Below, one piece after another: positions 42,722-50,553 of a DNA stretch of 64,000 bases. A program made the translations under genes and the position numbers. Source of the DNA: Alsobacter sp045348435 (lineage in GTDB: Bacteria; Pseudomonadota; Alphaproteobacteria; Rhizobiales; Beijerinckiaceae); assembly GCF_045348435.1 (NCBI RefSeq), contig NZ_CP157484.1:4774001-4838000 (forward strand). Reading direction: 5' to 3'. The notes under the pieces were generated by a model. The model saw nothing but the letters and a program-made list of their open reading frames with translations, was not told the DNA's origin and searched no databases. Numbering within the stretch: the stretch's first letter is position 1; each line of letters starts with the position of its first letter.

Positions 42722-43327
42722 TCAGACTGCATCGTAGCCGGCTGCTGCGAAGAAGTTGGCGCATTCGGCTGGTGTGAAGAGGTCGACGATACGGCCGAGG
42801 GCGTCCCAGAGGCCAACGACCGTTCGCTCCTCGGCCTTGCGAAGCAGGGCCTTCAGCTTGGAGAAGGCGTTCTCGATGGGGTTGAAGTCGGGGCTGTAGG
42901 GCGGGAGGTAGAGCAAGCTCGCGCCTGCCGCCTCGATCATCTGGCGCACGCGCGGACCCTTGTGGCTCGACAGATTGTCCATGACGACGACGTCGCCTGG
43001 CGCCAGCTCGGGGCCGAGGACCTTCTCGACATAAGTCTCGAACGCGTCGCGGTTGATCGGTCCGTCGATGACGAAGGGCGCGACCATCCCTGTCGAGCGC
43101 AGGCCGGCCACGAAGGTGGTGGTCTTCCAATGCCCGTGCGGCACGCTCATGCGCAGCCGCTGGCCCCGAGGGGCTCGTCCCCTGGCCCGCGTCATCTTGG
43201 TCGTCGCCCACGTCTCATCGATGAAGAGCAGGCGTTCCGGCTCCAGATCAAGCTGGTCGTCGAACCAGGCCTGCCGCCGCCTCAGAATGTCCGGCCGGCT
43301 CTGCTCCGCGGCATGCGCCGACTTTTT
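42722..43327 (-). CDS. IS630 transposase catalytic part (orfB)
   Basis: The DDE domain of the transposase. LFIDETWATTK supplies the first Asp, VVVMDNLSSHKG the second, and YSPDFNPIENAFSKLK the catalytic Glu. There is no obvious own start; it is read by a -1 shift from orfA at the A7 tract (43329-43323). The ORF ends just 13 bp inside the left terminal repeat. Confidence 0.88.
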   Translation of the reverse strand, partial: KKSAHAAEQSRPDILRRRQAWFDDQLDLEPERLLFIDETWATTKMTRARGRAPRGQRLRMSVPHGHWKTTTFVAGLRSTGMVAPFVIDGPINRDAFETYVEKVLGPELAPGDVVVMDNLSSHKGPRVRQMIEAAGASLLYLPPYSPDFNPIENAFSKLKALLRKAEERTVVGLWDALGRIVDLFTPAECANFFAAAGYDAV

Positions 43328-43668
43328 TTGAGCGTCAGACCGTGCCGGCGAAAGAACCGCCAGAGGGTGCCGATGCCTACCGCCACACCCTGCTCCGACA
43401 GGTCGGCCTTGATCTCCGACAGCGTGATGTCCGGCTTGGTATCGACAAGGGATCGGATGACCGCCGCGTGCGCCTCGATGCGCTGCGAGCGACGATCTCC
43501 GCCGAGCGGCCCTGGCCGAGGTTCCCCCTGCTCACGGGCCAATCGCCGCCATCGGCTGACACTGGCCGCGCTCACGCCAAAGCGTTCGCCCGCTTCACGA
43601 TGCGACGCGCCGGCCTCAACGGCGGCCAGCACACGAACCCGCAGATCAAGCGACAGTGCTCTCGACAT
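43282..43668 (-). CDS. IS630 transposase helix-turn-helix part (orfA)
   Basis: The N-terminal DNA-binding portion. SHREAGERFGVSAASVSRWRRL is a helix-turn-helix, followed by RPGPLGGDRRS and a second winged-helix-like part ending RHGLTLKKS, after which the zero frame runs into unrelated sequence. ATG 43668 (MSRALSLDLRVRV) is preferred; an upstream ATG at 43707 exists. Confidence 0.85.
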   Translation of the reverse strand: MSRALSLDLRVRVLAAVEAGASHREAGERFGVSAASVSRWRRLAREQGEPRPGPLGGDRRSQRIEAHAAVIRSLVDTKPDITLSEIKADLSEQGVAVGIGTLWRFFRRHGLTLKKSRRMPRSRAGRTF

Positions 43669-43760
43669 GCCTGCCGGCCCCCAGCCCCGGCAGACAGCTT
43701 GAATCACTCTTGCGCTGATTTGGGAATCCGCTTCGATTCCTTCAGCTCGGAAACCGCTCT

Positions 43761-43812
43761 AGAGCATGCTGCGAAAAGGTGGAATCCGGCTTTTCGCACG
43801 AAGCATGCGACA
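43761..43812. repeat. Second copy of the palindromic dispersed repeat
   Basis: GAGCATGCTGCGAAAAGG and TTTTCGCACGAAGCATGCGAC around an ATCCGGC centre repeat the element at 18541-18592 with a few changes. GCATGC boxes at both ends and GCGAAAA/TTTTCGC pairing give a hairpin. It directly abuts the IS element, which inserted at its edge. Confidence 0.7.
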
Positions 43813-43826
43813 CCCCAAAAACCTGG

Positions 43827-43860
43827 ACCACGCTGTGTTTCCATCGAAACACAGCGTGGT
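43827..43860 (-). terminator. Terminator of the 118-aa secreted protein gene
   Basis: A perfect 14-bp stem ACCACGCTGTGTTT/AAACACAGCGTGGT with a 6-nt loop immediately follows the stop codon. Minus-strand sequence after it is CCAGGTTTTT. Confidence 0.85.
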
Positions 43861-44217
43861 CTAGCTCGTCTGCTCGCAGCGGCGCCAGATCTCGGCCTGC
43901 TGGCCGTCGCCGGCCTGCACCTGCACGGCGTTCTCGTTGATCAGCCCCATGGTGACCGCGGCCCCGGCGGGGGTCTCGCGCTCCGGCACCGTGTAGGCGA
44001 AGGAGTGGCGCGAATAGCGGCCCTCGATCCGGCTGCCGCCCGGCGTCACGATGGACGGCCCCTGGATCTGCATGGTCTTGCCGGTCTTCTCGTTGCACCA
44101 GTTGCCGTCGATCGAATCGGCAAGGCCCGGCGCCGTCAGCGCGGCCAGGCCGACGAGCGCGCCGGCGCTCCGGACGGAGATGCGGAACCCGAACCCGCCA
44201 GACATCCACGGTTTCAT
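43861..44217 (-). CDS. Small secreted hypothetical protein
   Basis: A 118-residue protein with a signal peptide (cleavage near GLADSIDG, residue 33). The mature domain of about 85 aa begins DSIDGNWCNEKTGKTMQIQGPSIVTPGG and ends AEIWRRC. Two cysteines, near each end of the mature domain, could form a disulfide. Similar proteins occur in Rhizobiales but no function is known to me. Confidence 0.75.
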   Translation of the reverse strand: MKPWMSGGFGFRISVRSAGALVGLAALTAPGLADSIDGNWCNEKTGKTMQIQGPSIVTPGGSRIEGRYSRHSFAYTVPERETPAGAAVTMGLINENAVQVQAGDGQQAEIWRRCEQTS

Positions 44218-44313
44218 GCGACGACCCTCCTCGCGCTCGTCCAGCGCGACGGCCAGCCTAGCCGCTCGCGCCGGAAACGACAGCCGGACCGGCGCGGCCT
44301 CACCGCAAGGTGA

Positions 44314-45165
44314 TCAGGCCGGGAGGCCCACGACCGGATGCGGGGCCGGAGCCGGGGCGCGACGCGGCGCGGCGACCTCGATCGGCCGCGAGACGGGCGG
44401 AGCCGGCGCAAGGATCGGGGCGCCGGGCGCCAGGATGGGCGCCGAGGCCTCGCGCGGCTTCGGCTCGGAGAGCCAGTGGTCGAGGAAGCCGTCGAGCCAG
44501 CGCCGCACGGCGGCGTCGTGCAGGAACCAGCCGCCGAGATGCTCGTGCCGCTGCCGGGCGCCGGGCAGCGCCATGCGCTCGTGGGCCCGCACCGTCCACC
44601 GGCACATCATCGCGTAGGTCACTTCCGGGTGGAACTGCAGCCCATAGGCGCGCTCGCCGCAGCGGAAGGCCTGGTTGGGGAAGATGTCGCCCTCCGCCAG
44701 CGTCTCGCAGCAGCCCGGCGTGTCGAAGCCTTCCCGGTGCCACTGGTAGACGCGGCCGGGCCACGCCACCCCGATCTCCTCGGCGAAGCCATGGCCGTGC
44801 GGGTCCGTCGGCCGCAGGTCGTAATAGCCGATCTCGGCGTGCCCGTGGGGATGCGTCTCCACCTTGCCGCCGAGCTGGCGGACCAGCATCTGGGCTCCCA
44901 GGCAGAGCCCCAGATAGGGCTTGCCGGACTTCAGCACCGCGCCGATCCAGTCCGTCTGCCGCTTGATCCAGTCGTCCGGATCGTTGGCGCTCATCGGCCC
45001 GCCGAACACCACCGCGCCGGCGTGCTCGTCCATAGTGTCCGGCAGAGGCTGGCCCAGCGGCGTGCGCCGGATATCGAGGTCATAACCGCGTTCGCGAAGG
45101 AGACGGCCCACGCGCCCCGGCGTGGAATGCTCCTGGTGGAGCACGATGAGGATGCTGTTCGGCAC
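44314..45165 (-). CDS. Class I glutamine amidotransferase-like protein
   Basis: A 283-residue GATase1 domain protein. The nucleophile cysteine is in YLGLCLGAQML and the histidine/glutamate pair in LQFHPEVT. About 45 C-terminal residues after LSEPKP are Ala/Pro-rich and look unstructured. Stand-alone members act as glutaminases or gamma-glutamyl peptidases, or are unassigned (YfeJ-like group). No synthase partner gene is adjacent. Confidence 0.87.
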   Translation of the reverse strand: MPNSILIVLHQEHSTPGRVGRLLRERGYDLDIRRTPLGQPLPDTMDEHAGAVVFGGPMSANDPDDWIKRQTDWIGAVLKSGKPYLGLCLGAQMLVRQLGGKVETHPHGHAEIGYYDLRPTDPHGHGFAEEIGVAWPGRVYQWHREGFDTPGCCETLAEGDIFPNQAFRCGERAYGLQFHPEVTYAMMCRWTVRAHERMALPGARQRHEHLGGWFLHDAAVRRWLDGFLDHWLSEPKPREASAPILAPGAPILAPAPPVSRPIEVAAPRRAPAPAPHPVVGLPA

Positions 45166-45277
45166 GGATTCGACGGTCCTGGGGTAGCCGGAAGCTTGCG
45201 GGATTACTTAAGCATCAACCGTGCCACAGACCGGCGGCCGGGTCGAGACGCGCGCCGCAACGCCGCCATGCGTCCGC

Positions 45278-45736
45278 TCAGGCCGCCGGCGCGCCCTCTG
45301 CCGCCCGGATCGCCGCCGCGTCGGCCGGCCCGACGTCCAGGAGCTCGCAGGCGCGGCTGATCAGCGTGTCCTCGAACTCGTGGATGGAGCCGTCCGCCAG
45401 CGCCATCCGCCACATCATGGCGACGAGTTCGCGCTTTTGCCCGGCGTCCAGGCTGCGCCGGAGGTTCGAGAGCGTCTCGGCGACGTCGCCCGCCTCGAGG
45501 TCGCGGCGGCTGGCTTGGGCGACGAAACGCTCCGCCGCGTCGTCGGCGAGGCCGGTGCGCGCCTGCACGGTGTTGAGCAACCACAGCCGCTCGGCGTCCG
45601 TCAGCGTCCCGTCGACCTGGGCCACATGCACCAGCACGGCGGCGGCGGTGAGCAGCCGGTCGTCGACCGGCGGGGTCGCCTTCCGGGGCGCCGCGCCCAC
45701 CAGGGCGTCGAAGAAATGCGACAGCGCTTTCAGCAT
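45278..45736 (-). CDS. TerB-like protein
   Basis: A 152-residue all-helical TerB (tellurite-resistance-type) domain. The pair of acidic metal-binding helix starts is visible: HVAQVDGTLTDAERLWL and RMALADGSIHEFEDTLI. No ter operon partners are nearby, so a role in tellurite resistance is not implied; solitary TerB proteins are common in Rhizobiales. Confidence 0.82.
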   Translation of the reverse strand: MLKALSHFFDALVGAAPRKATPPVDDRLLTAAAVLVHVAQVDGTLTDAERLWLLNTVQARTGLADDAAERFVAQASRRDLEAGDVAETLSNLRRSLDAGQKRELVAMMWRMALADGSIHEFEDTLISRACELLDVGPADAAAIRAAEGAPAA

Positions 45737-45868
45737 TCCGCTGGCTCCAGGCAGGACGACGACGCCGCATCGGCGATCTCGGATCGAACGCGAGCATCGC
45801 CGAATCGGGTCCGCCGCAGCCTGACCGCGGGCGGCTTTTCGTTCAACTTCACGTGATCCGGCGCGCGT

Positions 45869-46075
45869 CTAGCGCGTCGAGGCGGCGGCGCAGTTGCGCC
45901 GGCCGGCCTCCAGGCAGTCCTGGACCTTGCTGGCCCGGTGCAGGGATTCGACGACGAAGAGCCCGGCCCCCAGCAGGACGAGGCAGACGATGGCCACGAT
46001 CAGGTTGGCCGTGGTCCTTTGCGCCTCGTCAGGGTCGGCATCCGCCCCGCCGTCCTGGTCGCGCCGCGCCGCCAT
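45869..46075 (-). CDS. Small single-span membrane protein
   Basis: A 68-residue protein with a polar N-terminus (MAARRDQDGGADADPDEAQR), one transmembrane helix (NLIVAIVCLVLLGAGLFVV) and a short tail with two cysteines (VQDCLEAGRRNCAAAS). GGAGG five bases before ATG 46075 supports this start. Function unknown; the paired cysteines might form a disulfide or bind metal. Confidence 0.65.
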   Translation of the reverse strand: MAARRDQDGGADADPDEAQRTTANLIVAIVCLVLLGAGLFVVESLHRASKVQDCLEAGRRNCAAASTR

Positions 46076-46166
46076 GAAGACCTCCAGATCGCAGGTTACG
46101 CCAGTCCCGCGCCGAGGTGAACGGCGGTGCAACTCTGGTTGCGCAACGTGCGTTGGCCCCGCATCC

Positions 46167-46186
46167 GCCGATCTTCGCGGATCGGC
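46167..46186. other. Perfect hairpin in a 260-bp intergenic region
   Basis: GCCGATC-TTCGCG-GATCGGC is a 7-bp stem in the gap 46076-46335 between divergent small genes. It may be a leader or terminator structure; nothing else was recognised in this gap. Confidence 0.4.
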
Positions 46187-46335
46187 GCGGGACGGGCGTG
46201 CAACGGCCCTGTCCCGAATCGGCGCCTTGGAATGCCCCGCGACACGGCCCGTGCGATCCGGGCGCGGGGTCCCGATGACACCGCGTTCGGCCGACGCGAG
46301 CGACGTCGGCGCGCCCGACTCGACAGGATGCCGTC

Positions 46336-46647
46336 ATGAAGCTTGGACCCGCCGCGTGCGCGTTCGCGTTTTTCGTCGCTGCGTCGCCGACCGCCATCAG
46401 TCACGATTTCTGGATCAACAGGGGCCAATACAGGGACCCGCTCAGCGGCGTGCATTGCTGCGGGCCCAGCGACTGCGCCGCGATCACGCCGGCGCGGATC
46501 GTCGTCAACAAGGAGGGCTACCTCATCGACGGGCAGGAGCTGGTGCCCTTCGCCGAAGCCTATACGTCGGAGGACCGGGAGTTCTGGCGGTGCCGCAAGG
46601 CCGACGGCTCGCGCCGATGCTTCTTCGCCCCGACCATGAGCTTCTAG
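46336..46647 (+). CDS. Small secreted cysteine-containing protein
   Basis: A 103-residue protein with a signal peptide (cleavage near PTAISHDF). The mature part begins HDFWINRGQYRDPLSGVHCCGPSDCAAI and has five cysteines, with the paired GVHCCGPSDC motif and later WRC and RRC. The pattern recurs in hypothetical proteins of Rhizobiales; no function assigned. It is convergent with an L,D-transpeptidase across a hairpin. Confidence 0.75.
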   Translation: MKLGPAACAFAFFVAASPTAISHDFWINRGQYRDPLSGVHCCGPSDCAAITPARIVVNKEGYLIDGQELVPFAEAYTSEDREFWRCRKADGSRRCFFAPTMSF

Positions 46648-46690
46648 AGCGGAACGGACGACCTGATGCGATCAGGTCGGTCTCCGCTCC
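46647..46690. terminator. Bidirectional hairpin between convergent genes
   Basis: Two nested stems, GAGCGGA/TCCGCTC (46647-46653 with 46683-46689) and GACCTGAT/ATCAGGTC (46660-46667 with 46671-46678), lie exactly between the 103-aa gene stop and the L,D-transpeptidase stop. They resemble the GAGCGG...CCGCTC palindromes seen downstream of many Rhizobiales genes. Confidence 0.7.
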
Positions 46691-46693
46691 AGC

Positions 46694-47329
46694 CTAGCGC
46701 GGGAACCACCATTCCGACGGGTCGCGGACCCAGGACTTCAGCGAGCCCGAACGCGGGGCGGGCGCGTAGCCCAGCGGCTCGGGCGCCATGCGCTTGGCCG
46801 CCGTCTGCGTCCGGCTCGCCTTGTGGCCCGCCACCTGGGAGCGGCCGGACTTGCTGGCGATCGCGCTGGCCGGCGACACGCCCGTGATTGCGATGACGGC
46901 GCTCTCGCGCTGGACCATGGCGTAGAGCTGGGCCGCGTTGGCCCTGGAGAGCCGCACGCAGCCATGCGAGGCGGGACGCCCCAGCGCGCCGACCGCGCCG
47001 GTGCCGTGGATCGCGTAGCCGCCCTTGAAGAAGATCGAGTGCGGCATCGGCGACATGTCGTATTTGCGCGAATAGTGCATCTTCTCGAGCCGCTGCGCCC
47101 GGTAGACGCCGCGCGGAGTCGCGTAGCCGGACCGCGCCGTCGAGACTTTCCAGTTATAGACGCCTTGGTCGGACTGGACCCGCATGGTCTGGGTCGTGAG
47201 GTCGATGTTGATGCGCACCACGGCCTGTGCGCCCTGCGCGGTGGCGAAACACGCCAGCAACATGGCGGCGAACGCCGCGGCCCACCGGCCGACCCCGCGC
47301 GACAGCGCCCAAGAAGCCACGAAACGCAT
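46694..47329 (-). CDS. L,D-transpeptidase (YkuD family)
   Basis: A 211-residue exported L,D-transpeptidase. A signal peptide (to about residue 36) precedes a YkuD domain with the catalytic motif HGTGAVGALGRPASHGCVRLS (active-site Cys in SHGCVRL). The C-terminal 60 residues are basic/polar. It forms 3-3 peptidoglycan cross-links or attaches envelope proteins, as known for the family. It is the first of two such genes in the window. Confidence 0.9.
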   Translation of the reverse strand: MRFVASWALSRGVGRWAAAFAAMLLACFATAQGAQAVVRINIDLTTQTMRVQSDQGVYNWKVSTARSGYATPRGVYRAQRLEKMHYSRKYDMSPMPHSIFFKGGYAIHGTGAVGALGRPASHGCVRLSRANAAQLYAMVQRESAVIAITGVSPASAIASKSGRSQVAGHKASRTQTAAKRMAPEPLGYAPAPRSGSLKSWVRDPSEWWFPR

Positions 47330-47510
47330 GGCGAACTCCCCCGAGATTTCTGAAATGACGACCCTGTCGGGCGACCGGTCGCGCCGATCGCCTCGTTAAC
47401 GGCCATCAAGACACAAAAGTCTTTACGCCGCCCTACATCTTGCGCAGGACTCGGCCTCGGGCGCCAGCATCAATAAGAAGGGGTGAATCGAAATAACGGC
47501 GTTTTGATCG

Positions 47511-47523
47511 GATTGAATCAATC
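47511..47523. repeat. Short palindrome at the end of epmB
   Basis: GATTGAATCAATC is a 6-bp inverted repeat around one base, overlapping the epmB stop codon (47518-47520). The flanking GTTTTGATCG resembles palindromic repeats common in Rhizobiales. Weak evidence for function. Confidence 0.4.
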
Positions 47524-48633
47524 GGAAGGATAGGCGTGCCGGCCGCCGCGAAAGTCCTCGATCTCTCGGCCGTCGAAGGCGTCGGGCCCGACCGCCGCCT
47601 TGCCGAAGCCGCCCGGGATGTCGAGCACGTAAGTCGGCTGGCACAGGCCCGACAGGCGGCCGCGCAGCGCCTTCACGAGCGCCCGCCCCTCGGCCAGCGA
47701 GGTGCGCAGATGCGACGTGCCGGGCGCCAGATCGCCATGGTGCAGGTAATAGGGCTTCACTCGCGCCTCGACGAAGCCGCGCATCAGCGCCGACAGCGTC
47801 TCCACGTCGTCGTTGACGCCCTTCAGCAGCACCGTCTGGCTCACCATCGCGACGCCGGCGTCGATCAGCCGCGCGCAGGCGGCTCGCGCCGCATCGGTCA
47901 GCTCGCGCGGATGGTTGGCGTGGAGAGCCACATAGGTGGTCAGCCGCGAGCCCGTCAGGGCCGCGACCAGCTCCGGCCCTACCCGGTCCGGATCGACCAC
48001 GGGCAAACGGGTATGCCAGCGCACGACCTTCACATGCGGTATGGCCGCCAGCGCCTCCACCACCTCCTGCAGGCGCCGGGGCGACAGCACCAGCGGGTCG
48101 CCGCCGGTGATCACCACCTCCCAGATCTCCGGGCGCGCCGCCACATAGGCGACCGCCGCCTCGAAGGCCTCGGGCGACAGCATGCCGGACCCGGCCGGCC
48201 CTACCGTCTCGCGCCGGAAGCAGAACCGGCAATACACCGCGCAGACATGCACCAGCTTCAGCAACACCCGGTCCGGGTAGCGGTGGACCAGGCCCTCCGT
48301 CGGGCTGTGGACGTCGTCGCCGATCGGATCGGCGCGCTCCTCCGGCCGGGTCTCCAGCTCGCGCGGATCGGGCGCGAACTGCCGGGCGATGGGGTCGTCG
48401 GGATCCCCCGCGACGATGAGCGCCTGCATGGCGGGCGTGACGGCGACGGCGTAGCGCCGGGCCACGGCCTCGGCGCCAGCCCTGGCGGACTCCGGGATCA
48501 GGCCCGCGGCCACGAGGTCGTCGGCCGTCCGCAGGGTGCGGGGCAGAGGCAGGGGCATGGGCGAAACGGCGCGTGGGGCGCTCGGCATCGGGACGCTCGG
48601 GTGCGGAGGGAGGGACGGCGCAGGCCTCGTCAT
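47518..48633 (-). CDS. epmB: EpmB-like lysine 2,3-aminomutase (EF-P modification)
   Basis: A radical-SAM, PLP-dependent aminomutase of 371 aa. The cluster motif is CAVYCRFC (C-x3-C-x2-C) near residue 129, and VITGGDPL is the SAM-binding GGE-like segment. It lies directly after epmA and across from efp, so the likely job is making (R)-beta-lysine for EF-P. It lacks the extended C-terminal domain of clostridial KamA. The first 30 residues are Pro-rich. Confidence 0.9.
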   Translation of the reverse strand: MTRPAPSLPPHPSVPMPSAPRAVSPMPLPLPRTLRTADDLVAAGLIPESARAGAEAVARRYAVAVTPAMQALIVAGDPDDPIARQFAPDPRELETRPEERADPIGDDVHSPTEGLVHRYPDRVLLKLVHVCAVYCRFCFRRETVGPAGSGMLSPEAFEAAVAYVAARPEIWEVVITGGDPLVLSPRRLQEVVEALAAIPHVKVVRWHTRLPVVDPDRVGPELVAALTGSRLTTYVALHANHPRELTDAARAACARLIDAGVAMVSQTVLLKGVNDDVETLSALMRGFVEARVKPYYLHHGDLAPGTSHLRTSLAEGRALVKALRGRLSGLCQPTYVLDIPGGFGKAAVGPDAFDGREIEDFRGGRHAYPSD

Positions 48634-48651
48634 CTCACGGCGGCCCTGCGC

Positions 48652-49788
48652 TTACAACGCCGGACCTGACGGCCCGGCCGGCAGCGGCGTCCAGATCACC
48701 TGGTCGATCCGGCTCGCGCCCGTCGCCAGCATGACCAGGCGCTCCAGGCCCAGCGCGACGCCGCTGGCGGGCGGCATGAGCCGCAGCGCGGCCAGGAAGT
48801 CCTCGTCCACCGGGTAGCGCTCGCCATAGACGCGCTCCTTCTCGGCCATCTCGGCCTCGAAACGGCGGCGCTGCTCGTCCGCGTCGGTCAGCTCGCCGAA
48901 GGCGTTGGCGAGCTCGACCCCGCAGGCGTAGAGCTCGAAGCGCTCCGCCACGCGCGGGTCGCCGGGCTTGGGCCGCGCCAGGGCGGCCTCGCCGACCGGG
49001 TACTCGCACAGCAGCGTCGGACGCCCCATCCCCAGATGCGGCTCGATGCGCTCCACCAGCACGCGGCTGAACACGTCCGACCAGCCGTCGTCCTCCGCCA
49101 CCCGGACGCCGGCCCGCGCCGCCGCCCCGGCCAGCGCGTCGCGGTCGGCGCCGTCCGGCCGCACGCTCGCCAGGAGGTCGATCCCGGCATGCCGGTCGAA
49201 GGCCTGCGCCAGCGTCAGGCGCTCCGGCTCGGCGAAGGGGTCGCAGGAACGGCCCCGGAAGGTGAGCGACGTCGCTCCGACGGTCCGCGCCGCCAAAGCG
49301 AGGAGGTCGGCGCAGTCGCGCATCACGGCCTCGTAGTCCTCGTCCGCCCGGTACCATTCCAGCATGGTGAACTCGGGATGGTGCAGCGCCCCGCGCTCGC
49401 GGTTCCGGAACACCTTGGCCAGCGCGAAGATGCGCCGCTCGCCGGCCGCGAGCAGCTTCTTGCAGGCGAATTCCGGCGAGGTGTGCAGGTGCAGCGGGGC
49501 GCGCTCGCCGTCCGGGCCGACGATCTGCGTCGAGAAGGCGTGCAGATGCGCCTCGTTGCCGGGCGAGGCCTGCAGGATCCCGCCGTCCACCTCGACGAAA
49601 TCGCGCCGGCCAAACCAGTCGCGGAGGGCCGCCACGATGGCGTTGCGGGCCAGCAGGAAGGGCCTGCGGTCGGCGTGCACGTCCGGCGTCCACCAGGGCG
49701 AGGCGGCCGGACCGGCGGCCGCGGGCCGTCCGGGAGGCGACGCGGCGCCCTGGGCGGGGTCGGTATTCTGGTGCGGAGCACTGGCCAT
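48652..49788 (-). CDS. epmA: EpmA (PoxA/GenX), EF-P lysyltransferase
   Basis: A truncated class II LysRS-like enzyme of 378 aa that attaches beta-lysine to EF-P. Class II motifs: motif 2 in KVFRNRERGALHHPEFTMLEWY, motif 3 in GVALGLERLVML; the anticodon-binding domain of LysRS is absent, as for EpmA. It is 18 bp upstream of epmB on the same strand, and divergent from efp by 146 bp. The first 30 residues are low-complexity. Confidence 0.93.
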   Translation of the reverse strand: MASAPHQNTDPAQGAASPPGRPAAAGPAASPWWTPDVHADRRPFLLARNAIVAALRDWFGRRDFVEVDGGILQASPGNEAHLHAFSTQIVGPDGERAPLHLHTSPEFACKKLLAAGERRIFALAKVFRNRERGALHHPEFTMLEWYRADEDYEAVMRDCADLLALAARTVGATSLTFRGRSCDPFAEPERLTLAQAFDRHAGIDLLASVRPDGADRDALAGAAARAGVRVAEDDGWSDVFSRVLVERIEPHLGMGRPTLLCEYPVGEAALARPKPGDPRVAERFELYACGVELANAFGELTDADEQRRRFEAEMAEKERVYGERYPVDEDFLAALRLMPPASGVALGLERLVMLATGASRIDQVIWTPLPAGPSGPAL

Positions 49789-49934
49789 TTTCGGAAATCC
49801 GTGCTGAAAGGCTGCAACCTCGCCGCAGCCGCGTCGGGGCCGGCTTCGCCGCGCCGCGGCGTCCCCGGCCGCCCGGCTGCGCTTGTGATGGCGACCCGCC
49901 CCGGGGCGCCTCCCGATTTGAGAGAGACACAGCC

Positions 49935-50501
49935 GTGAAGGTCATCGCCAGCTCGCTTCGCAAGGGCAACATCGTCGACAAGGACGGCAAGCTCTACGTC
50001 ATCCTGACCGCCGAGAACATCCACCCCGGCAAGGGCACGCCCGTCACCCAGCTCGACATGCGCCGCATCTCGGACGGGGTGAAGATCTCCGAGCGCTACC
50101 GGACCACCGAGCAGGTGGAGCGCGCCTATGTGGAGGACCGCGACTTCAACTTCCTCTACAGCGACGGCGAGGGCCACCACTTCATGAACCCGGAGAACTA
50201 CGACCAGGTCGTGGTGCCGGCGGACGTCATGGGCGACCAGGCGATCTGGCTGCAGGAGAACATGACCTGCGTGGTGAGCATGCATGAGGGCGTGCCGGTC
50301 GCGATCCAGATCCCGGCCCGCGTGACCCTTGAGATCACCCAGACCGAGCCCACCATGAAGGGCCAGACCGCCTCGTCCTCCTACAAGCCCGCGATGCTGT
50401 CCAACGGCGCCCGCACCATGGTGCCGCCGCATATCGGCCCCGGCACCCGCGTCGTGGTGATGACCGAGGACAGCTCCTATGTCGAGCGCGCCAAGGACTG
50501 A
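49935..50501 (+). CDS. efp: Elongation factor P
   Basis: A 188-residue EF-P that relieves ribosome stalling at polyproline. The modification site lysine is K33 in NIHPGKGTP, and KOW-like and two OB domains follow. It starts with GTG 49935. The presence of epmA and epmB next door predicts beta-lysylation at this lysine. No epmC hydroxylase was found in the window. Confidence 0.96.
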   Translation: MKVIASSLRKGNIVDKDGKLYVILTAENIHPGKGTPVTQLDMRRISDGVKISERYRTTEQVERAYVEDRDFNFLYSDGEGHHFMNPENYDQVVVPADVMGDQAIWLQENMTCVVSMHEGVPVAIQIPARVTLEITQTEPTMKGQTASSSYKPAMLSNGARTMVPPHIGPGTRVVVMTEDSSYVERAKD

Positions 50502-50518
50502 GGCGCGCTGTCCCCTGC

Positions 50519-50545
50519 GACGGCGGGCCTGACGGGACCGCCGTC
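50519..50545. terminator. Hairpin between convergent efp and purH
   Basis: GACGGCGG (50519-50526) pairs with CCGCCGTC (50538-50545). There is no U-run on either side, so this is a weaker candidate than others in the window. Confidence 0.45.
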
Positions 50546-50553
50546 CCGCCGGC

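Larger units (their letters stand above)
42709..43759 (-). mobile_element. IS630-family insertion sequence
   Basis: A 1051-bp element flanked by TA on both sides (42707-42708 and 43760-43761), as expected for IS630/Tc1-mariner TA targeting. The ends match as imperfect inverted repeats, 20 of 29 positions: GACCCATTTCCGATCAG inward from 42709 against GAGCGGTTTCCGAGCTG from 43759. It encodes orfA and orfB joined by a frameshift at seven As. Nothing looks broken. Confidence 0.85.

Noticed and set aside
44310..45360. Plus-strand open frame opposite the glutamine amidotransferase
   Set aside because: Arg/His/Ala-rich shadow frame with no domain; the minus-strand gene has both catalytic motifs.
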